Positions 56,206 to 64,000 of a DNA stretch of 64,000 bases are shown here, piece after piece (positions within the stretch are counted from its first letter, which is position 1; every line of letters begins with the position of its first letter). The stretch lies in the NCBI RefSeq assembly GCF_035582795.1, contig NC_134373.1, forward strand, positions 29,792,501-29,856,500, written 5' to 3'. The stretch is from Mycteria americana. Taxonomy: Eukaryota; Chordata; Aves; Ciconiiformes; Ciconiidae. The translations under genes and the position numbers were made by a program. The notes under the pieces are model-generated. The model searched no databases, was not told the DNA's origin, and worked only from the letters and a program-made list of their open reading frames with translations.

Positions 56206-57520
56206 GTAATTTACAAATGGAAGGGTATGTCATCTTTAAGGGGGAGGAAAGGGAGAGAGGAAGTAAAACCTGAACTGAATTTGTTCTCTGGTTGTTGAAT
56301 TTCTCCCTCATAAATGCGTGTAAAGTGGTGTGATCTAAATCCCTCTTTATTATTCCTTAACCTTTCCCTGCAAAGCCACTCTTGGGTAGATGAATTGTTT
56401 TGCTTTTCCCAGGCTCATCTCGCACACACACAAAAAATCTGTTTATGGGCTTTGGCTCAATGTTTTTTCATTTCTTCTTCTTCCCCCTTCGCTGAGAGTT
56501 GGTGACTTGAAAGGAGGAGGTGTTTTGAAAATTACTCAAGTGGGATGTGTCTCTTCATAAGCTTAATATATCTAAAATGTCTCCCTGAAAACAGTGGAGA
56601 CTAAATATCTTTATGCCTTATGAAAAGGCAAGGCAAAAAACCTGCCGCCATTCAAGCCACCATCTGTGGCACCAGGAATATGGTTTGCACATCCTGGAGG
56701 GGCCACGTTTTCTCTCTCTTTGCTGGCACTAAGAATTACGGTGGCAATTTTTTCTTTAATTTAATGGATTGTCATCTGCTGGACTGAAGCCATTGGCTCC
56801 ATTCACAGGGTCACCAAACCCCTTTAAAAGTAACAACTTGCTTTTCATCAGCTTGAATCCTATTCAAATATGCTTTATGGGCATGACTTAAAATATTGGC
56901 AGAGTATGAACGCCTGAGATTTGTGTGTCTGAGCGCAGAAAATCCTGGTATTGGATACTGAAGATCCGTTCAAGATGGTGGATCATCACAAACTTAATTG
57001 TTTATGTTTGTCTTTGCAATCCATTTGCCGCCAGATTTGGTTTCTTGACTCTTTGCCAGGCCACCTTGTGAAATGGGAGTTGGCTGCTGATTATTTTTCA
57101 GGTGAGTGCAGCTAATGAAAACATTTTCCTAATTTGTCCAGTCTTCATCACGGCCAGAAGATGGCAAATGTCTGCGGCTGGCTCAGCAAGCTGCTTACCA
57201 TAACGCTGGCTTCACTGCCTCCGTCCCCTTTGGTGTGATGACAGATGCTGGGGCTGGATTAAGGAGGCGGATATTGGGAAGAAATATTTTTCATGGACTC
57301 TTGCATTGGATATGGGCCACACGCTTCAGTAAAGTTGCAACACCCTGTGTCAACTGAGATCTGGCTCCAGACCATCGCAGCATTTCTCCCACTATATTGT
57401 TTCCTTGTCAGCTGAACTGTGGTGACTGAAACCATGGGGGTCAAATCCTGGCTCTTGAGACTTGCCACTATCTTCTGGGGATGAAGAGCACCCTGTAGGC
57501 ATCTCATTTGTTCTGCCTCT

Positions 57521-57526
57521 AATAAA
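57521..57526 (+). terminator. Polyadenylation signal AATAAA
   Basis: This is the first canonical hexamer after the MRAS stop. A GT-rich downstream element lies at 57532-57547, so cleavage near 57540 would give a 3' UTR of about 2.15 kb. Confidence 0.5.
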
Positions 57527-57545
57527 TCAGAAGGTGTTTGATATG

Positions 57546-60500
57546 TGCAACCAACCCAATTTGCTGTAACCTCTGTTACTGCTTTCCTGCCAGAATCCCT
57601 GTCTAGTCTGGCGACTGGCTTAATTTTTTTTAATTATACACAACTAATGCTATGGGATCCCCCATACAAGAAGATGATGGCATTTTCAGGGAGCCCTGCT
57701 AATACCCCCTAGAGCCCTTCCACTTAAAAATAACCTGATTTCTGCTGAAACCCCTCATCCTTATTATTTTTATCTAAACCCTTGGGAATACTTGCTTGAA
57801 AACAGCACGTATGTATCTTGAGTCACATCTGCTGGGTACTCAGCGCTGCATGTGAGAAATTATCTGCTTTTTCTGAAGCATCTTAATTGTTTCTTCAGCT
57901 TCTTTAGCAACTAACAGATATTGCAGAATAATGGGAGGAGGAGGGGAAAGGAGCAGATTAACAACTGAATATGGGTAGTGGCAAATGGGAAAAGCATGCC
58001 CGTTTTCTTCTATGTTCATCAACTTGTTTATAGCAAGGAGTGTTTTCCAACAGGGATCGCATCTCTAACGAGTCTAGGGTGCTCAACATAGCGAGGAGAT
58101 ACAAAGCCTATTGCCATCTACTTCACCCTTTCATATTCAGGGCTGTTAGCAAATGAAGAGCACCTTCCCTGCTCTGTGCAGCACCTAGAGACCTGGGTTG
58201 AGAGGCACTGGTTGGTGGTACTTAGCTACCGAAAGCACCAACGATGCTGATGGGCGGTGCATTTTTTTCTGTGGAGCATCCAAAGGAAAGGGACTTCTTT
58301 GCTGTGGCCAGAGAGTCTGGAGAAGGATCCTGTAAGGGTGTGCTTGGTGCTGATTTTCCAAAGAGCTGATGGTCCAAGTGACCTAACGTCATCTTCAGCC
58401 CCTGGGTAAATCTGCATTCACTTGTCTCACAGCAATCTGGTTCCTCTTCTGCTAAACAGGAATTTAGAAGGTAGAGCTGGCCATAGCCTTACCTTGCTTT
58501 CAATAGACACCTACAAACAAAATGAAAAGACAAGAGGGTAAAACCATACAGATTCACTTGTATTTGATAACCAAATGGCCTCCCTTTTTTCATTTTAGGC
58601 ACTGAATAATATTTGTAAAACACAAAAAAATTCTTAAGCTACTTAAGTTTTGGCTTTGTAAAGGCGTAATTCACCTTCCCAACCTGGGATCTCATCCCAG
58701 CTGTACCACTGCCTTCAGGTAAATCGTGTTGCTGTTTCCTCCCTCAGGTCCTTCTGCCTATGAAGCAGACACTGACTTGTTTTCTTACTGGCTTTTGAAA
58801 CATATGGCATTTATTGTACAAGCAAAGTCGTCTGTTTGTCTATCTATCTTTGTCTCTCATTTAAGGAAAATGGGGGGTGGGAAGGAAGAGAAGGAAAAGT
58901 ACCTGGCTAAAATAAATACATTTTCCTCTGGCATGAGCAGAGGATTTAATTGTCCCTCTCTGCCTGCCAACTCTAAATGGAACAAAAGCCTGCTAACAAA
59001 AAAACCCCAACTGTGCAGCTCTACAGGTGGTGGGCTACCTCCAAACCTGCTTCCTTGGCTGCCTCAGCCAAGGCCAGAGCTATTGCTGGTAAAGCTGCTG
59101 AATGACAGTCTGGGTACATCGGAGTAAACCATGTTCAGATGATGGTGCTCAGCAGAAAAACGCTAGAGATGGTGAACAAGATAAGCAGGAGCTTAGTGAG
59201 GGGCTGAGATTGCTTGGTTTGGATCAGATGTTTCAGTTTAACAAGGGCATTGCCGTATGTTGCTCTGTTCCTTAATCTGTCATAATTAATTTTGGCTGGC
59301 TCTTTAAACCTACAGCTGTACTAGAATTTGTAAATCAGGATAGGCTGAGGGGTTTAGACATACATGATGTGTATCGTCTCGAGAGGAAATTAGCATTATT
59401 AGGCATGGAGAGGACAGCATTGTAATACTGGCTCAGACTTTTCCTTTTTTTTTTTTTTTTTTGCTTGTTACCATCCTAAGGCCAAAAGTGACTGCCCAGA
59501 GCCTTGTTCAGCTCCAGTGATTTCAAGGGATGATCACTACATGCTGCTGAAGTGCTTGGGAACAAGGTGATCCCCCAAAGCTCTGCTAAGAGTAGAGTAT
59601 AATGAGAAGTACAGAATATAAGAGTGTTTTAAGAGACACAGCTTGCAGACTACTCCAGATGTCAGGGTTCAGATATGTATTTACTAATGAGAGAGAGGGA
59701 GGGCTTCAGAGAAGTTTGGTATTAGAGAAATAGCCAAGCCCCTGTGACAACTGCCACATCAACGGAGGTACCTGGGACCGGACAGGAAAGCTCTGTGTCT
59801 GGAAATCCAAGTTCTGTGAGTTGGGGTTCAGTGGCCGATCTACCCCATCTGCTGTAGGCTGGGCAGAAAGGAGGACCCGTGGTGTGCGTGTGAAGTACTG
59901 CACTACAGCTACACAGCCAACATGCCACTAAAAAGATGAAGGATGCTGCGACACAGGGAATGTTGCAGTTCTTGGTCACTGAACTATAGGCTCAATTCTG
60001 TGTCTCGCATGTAGGCAATTAACGCCATTTGAGATGCCTCAGGGTATCCAGGGCATTTGCCTGAGACTTTCAGTTGTAATACAGGACCTATGGGAGATCT
60101 GTGCCCTTCTGAAGCAACAGCTAGCAGCCAGGTAAGATCCACCTGAGCATCTGAAATGGCTCCCGATGCGTACCTCCAAGCAGCTAGTTGGTGGTTTGAG
60201 AGCCCTTTCCTATTTCACAGCAGCACTCTGAGAAAAGTCTGTGGATATTTCAAGTGTCTCTGGATATTCTAGCTCTTCTCCTGCAAAGGCATCTCACCTG
60301 TTTTTTAGGGACTCACCAATGCATCAAAACAAAGTCTGAAGTAGAAGTCACCAATTTTGCGAAATGTATTAATTGCATCTTGCAGCCTAAGCAATCTCAT
60401 GTGTATCACTTGTGCAATTAGGCTGTAAATAATTCAATATTTAGCTATCAGGGATTCCATCGATATTATGCAAGCTTTTTGCTTCTTTTTCTCTTGCATG

Positions 60501-63500
60501 GGAGGGGAATAAATATTTCATAGATGATCTCACAGACACAGTTTCTGGGATGACATGGGACTGACTTGCAGCAGAACAGAGCAGGGAGATGACTCTGCGT
60601 GTGCTGGATCCCGCGACGGGGAGAGACAAGGAGGAGCTGCAGCACAGAGGTATGCTCTGGTTTGGGTTTTTTTTTTCCCACCACTGTGGCAAATCCCTCC
60701 AGCTCCAAGAAGTCACTTGAGAATGGCCAGCAGGTCAGGCAGGCCAAGACTTCCTGAGGCAGGAGAAACGTGCAGGCGCTGCGTCGCTGCTGTGTGTGGT
60801 GCCAAAGGGAGGGGACCGGGGGAGGAAGGCTCACGCTCGGCACGTGAGACCCGCCAGGTCGGTGAGCGCAGGGGTTAGTGCTCACGACAGTGATGGGGAT
60901 GTCCAGCAGTCCTGAGTGTGGAGTAGAGACAGGCAAAATTCCCTAATCCTTCTGGCAGTTTTGGGACAGCTTTTTTATTTCGTTTGAATTGAGGGCTCCC
61001 TTTGCCAAATCCTGGGGGACCAGCAACATCATGCCAAGGCAATACAGCAGTCTGACTTGCCACAAGCGTTACTGCTTCTCTGGTCTCCATGCTTCCTCCC
61101 AGGTCTCTCTCATGCAGACCAGGGCACGCGATGTAGTCTGAGAGCTCAGACTGGGCACGTGGTCAGGTCCAGCAGCCAAAGAGGAGGGACTCGGACAAAA
61201 TCCTGGATTTGCTCGATAAGAGAGCAGGAGTAAGAGGAGGAGGAAGGAGCTTTGTGAATTGGGAGCCTGTTCTGTAAAGCCAAACCCTCTGCAAATCTGG
61301 GTAAGAGACATTGCACGGTCTGTGATTAGGACAGTCTCTGCTGAGAAGGCAGCCCAGCTGAACAAGTCACGGGTCGGTCCTTGGACTGCCGCACGCAGAG
61401 GTGGTTATCGTGTGGCTTCTGTGACGGCAGCTCCTCTCAGCTGCAGTAGTCAAGCCTAGCCAGCCCAAGGCCCAGTCGGGTATTTGGCATGCCTCTTTGC
61501 ATCTCAATAGCCCACATCCCCTTAAAGCAGGAGCCCTGGCGCTGGGAACCCGCTGAAAGGCCCGGGCACATGCTTATGGGGCAGGGGTTTCTTTTCTGCA
61601 AGCTCCGTAATAAGAGCCGTGTTTCAAACAACAGTCCCCGGGATGTGAGCCGACAAAAAGCAGGAAATTCGAAGTGAAGGCTGATGCGCCGGGCTCTGCT
61701 CACACAATTGTGGAGGTTGAACAAAGCACAATGGTGTGAGCTGGGGACAGGGTCCTGCCCGCCCTCCCCCGGGAGCTTCCTGCCTTGCCTTGCCCTCATC
61801 CCCGTCTCCAAACCTTCACAAGAGCTTAAGCCAGTTTCTGGCATTGAGTTTCCCACAGAGCTGGTCACAGAGTTTCATTCCCACGTTTTTTTGCTCGGCT
61901 TGGTGAAGTTTCTTTGTTTCCTTCAGCACCCTTTGGCCAGAAGGGTTAGCTTGCTGATGTGTGTGGGGGGGGGGGGTTGGGCAGCCTTTGGCAGAAGGTG
62001 TTTCATGAAGAAGAGGAGTCACACCACCCGCATGAAATACTTAAAGTCAGAGATGGCACTCTGCTACGGTTTTGGTGGTTTTACTCTAACATGTAACAAT
62101 TATTCTGGGGAAATTCACACAATACCTGCTGCCGTAAGAATAGAGAAGTGGCACTAATGATTTTTCATTTCAGGATCTTAAAGCATTCATGAATCAATCC
62201 AACCACTTTGCAGTCAGGACACTCAGAGGTGGCAGATCTTGTTCTGTAGGTTGCAGAAACGAGAGCACAGAGCTCTGAAGCATGGAGAAAGAAAGAGGAG
62301 AAGTTGTTGAGATGCCTGAACACCTAGGACTGCTGGGACTTGTGTTCAATTTGCTTCAAGCTGAGAAACTACCATTAGCACAGATTTAACTGAAGATAAA
62401 TATTAAATGCTGAAAGAAGAGGTCTAAGGCTAGCTATCTGGAGAGGTTCAGTCCCCGATACAAACTGTAAATACCTACTAGATATAGGCCGCTTCCAGAA
62501 GCGGCATGTTTCCCAGTATTTTCAACTGATTTTTTTTCCCTAAACAATCCATCTCCTTCCTAATTTGGGATTCAGCTTATCACATCATGGAGATAAAATA
62601 AAAATGGAAAAGGTAACAAGTTCTACTTCATTTAGGAAAAAAAAAGTTTACTCTTTGTAAAATGCCTTTGGACTTATTTACATGACTGCTTTGGTTTTCC
62701 TTACAGAACAAAAGCTTGAATCCTGCTTGTCCCATGGAGTCCCGGTGACTGTACTAGTGGAACACCGGAATACCGGTGACTGTATTAGCGATGGGCTGCC
62801 CTAGGAGAACAAACCTGTGAGCACAAAGCATAAGCCATGAGCCATGCGAGCCCACAGTGGGGTTGCTGTTTCAAGTTTCCAAGGGGCAGAGGCTAATGCT
62901 TACTGTTAAAATGACAGGTCCTTCGGCAATGTTGTCCTAAGGCACCAACAAAGAAAGGATGCTACCTAATGCCAGCCTCTTGGCATCCAGAAGACTTTCA
63001 GAACTGGCCATATAAATAACGTTACTGATGCCTGGGCTGAATAAACTACTTCTGCTTCTTGGGCCGGAGTTAGCATCAGCCTGACCAATGCTACAGGGAG
63101 GAAGGCTGCCTATATGTTTGTTATGTTTTATTGCCAGCTAATGCCAAACTGCAGGCTTATTCAGCCCTAGCAATGGTCTCAGTTGGGTTTCCTCTTAGTG
63201 TGACCAGTATAGGACTTGTAGCACGGAAAAATCACTGGAGAACCAGTTTGGCTACAGCACAGCATCTTTTACTGCCCAGCTGCCTCTTCTCAGCAACAGC
63301 CTTTTACCACAAGCTCTGTAAAGGTGGGACAGGGCTGGTGCTCCTCCCTGGAGAAAGGCTGGTGCCCTGAATTTGACGGTGTGGGCTTGGGTTTGTGTCT
63401 GCTGCATGGAGCAGCTTCAAGGGCAGGGTCAAATTCATTGCCAACCTGTACCACTATGGGGGTCTTAGCATCTCTTTGCGGCAATTTGGCTGTTTCCCAG

Positions 63501-64000
63501 AAATGAATCCCCTGCCTCGACCAGCCAAGGACAGGAACAATTTGTCTGTGTTTTCACTCGGTATCAGGATTAGCTGAGTTACAGAGAGGGTGGACCCCAG
63601 GAGAGCATCTGTGAGGAGAGGTGGCCTTACCTACCGTGTGGACTGGCCTTGTCCCAGCACTTTCCGTCGGTCCCACCTGCCCCTTGTGACAATGTCCATC
63701 AGCAAAGGCAGACAGGGTGGGTGGCACGGGGTCCTTCGGACACAGCCGGCCGTACGGCGTCTGGCGTGACTGGGGAAGTCAGTACGCCCTCGGGACCCCT
63801 TCACGTGTGTGCAGGGTAGGTACCGCCGGCAGGACTGCCAGGTGCTGGGCACCACTGGGAACCCGCTGGGGTTTTCAGTGAGGGCATACCACGCTTCTCC
63901 GGATCCCTCCCGTCCCCTTCTCTTTCCTACTGGTGCAGAAAATAACCCAAGGGACAACTAAACAGCAGGAAAAGCTTCTCTAACACCTTAGTCCTTTGTG
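57546..64000. other. 3' flanking region with no supported gene
   Basis: No coding exon was recognised. In mammals the next gene on this side is ESYT3, but no SMP- or C2-domain exon and no clear CpG-island promoter appear before the window ends. Visible features are an 18-base T-run (59445-59462), a 12-base G-run (61965-61976), a short partial repeat of 'ccggtgactgta' type words at 62744-62787, and isolated AATAAA hexamers. Part of this stretch may belong to a longer MRAS 3' UTR. Confidence 0.5.

Larger units (their letters stand above)
55383..57545 (+). other. MRAS 3' UTR (end inferred)
   Basis: It runs from the stop codon to the first canonical AATAAA, at 57521-57526. That signal is followed at 57532-57547 by the GT-rich aaggtgtttgatatgtg, a good downstream element. 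A weaker ATTAAA at 56200-56205 would give a shorter UTR of about 0.85 kb. Further AATAAA hexamers at 58911, 60508 and 62597 could serve longer isoforms. The first 200 nt are strikingly CpG-rich and are followed by an A/G-only tract. The 3' end is not proven. Confidence 0.5.

Noticed and set aside
57546-64000. Possible first exon of a downstream neighbour such as ESYT3
   Set aside because: No convincing CpG-island promoter or recognisable N-terminal coding exon is present before the window ends.

Overview
This window is nuclear DNA of a vertebrate, most likely a bird. The 3' tail of a CR1 LINE at about 13540-13894 has the structure typical of avian genomes. Older, more diverged CR1-type and MIR/L2-like tails are scattered around it, and no mammal-specific repeats (Alu, L1, B1/B2) were seen. 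There are no operons, ribosome-binding sites, CRISPR arrays or other prokaryotic features. I cannot name the species.

One gene can be supported: MRAS (muscle RAS, M-Ras), on the + strand. The five coding exons are 37443-37635, 47124-47277, 50605-50704, 52069-52148 and 55283-55382. Joined, they give 627 nt and an uninterrupted 208-residue Ras-family GTPase ending in the CAAX box CVIL. Every junction has GT/AG ends and a matching phase. A non-coding first exon is inferred in a CpG island (about 14100-15300). It has a TATA-like box at 14617-14623, a perfect MEF2-type site at 14592-14601 and a splice donor at 14763/14764. Intron 1 would then be 22.7 kb. The 3' UTR probably ends after ATTAAA at 56200 or AATAAA at 57521.

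Layout: 1-13539 is apparently gene-free flank with old repeats. 13540-13894 is the CR1 tail. 14100-15300 is the promoter island. 14764-37421 is intron 1, with an internal CpG cluster near 22 kb, an X-box-like motif at 32311 and several candidate regulatory stretches. 37636-47123 is intron 2, with a 102-base A/C-only tract and a long imperfect inverted repeat near 41.9 kb. Introns 3 to 5 carry a CTCCC pentanucleotide array and a MIR-like SINE. The 3' UTR starts with an unusually CpG-rich stretch followed by an A/G-only tract. 57541-64000 is apparently gene-free.

I did not find a new multi-gene system. The least explained structure is the inverted repeat at 41810-41996. The promoter architecture (MEF2 site plus TATA inside a CpG island, with a minimal uORF) and the CpG-rich start of the 3' UTR also deserve attention.
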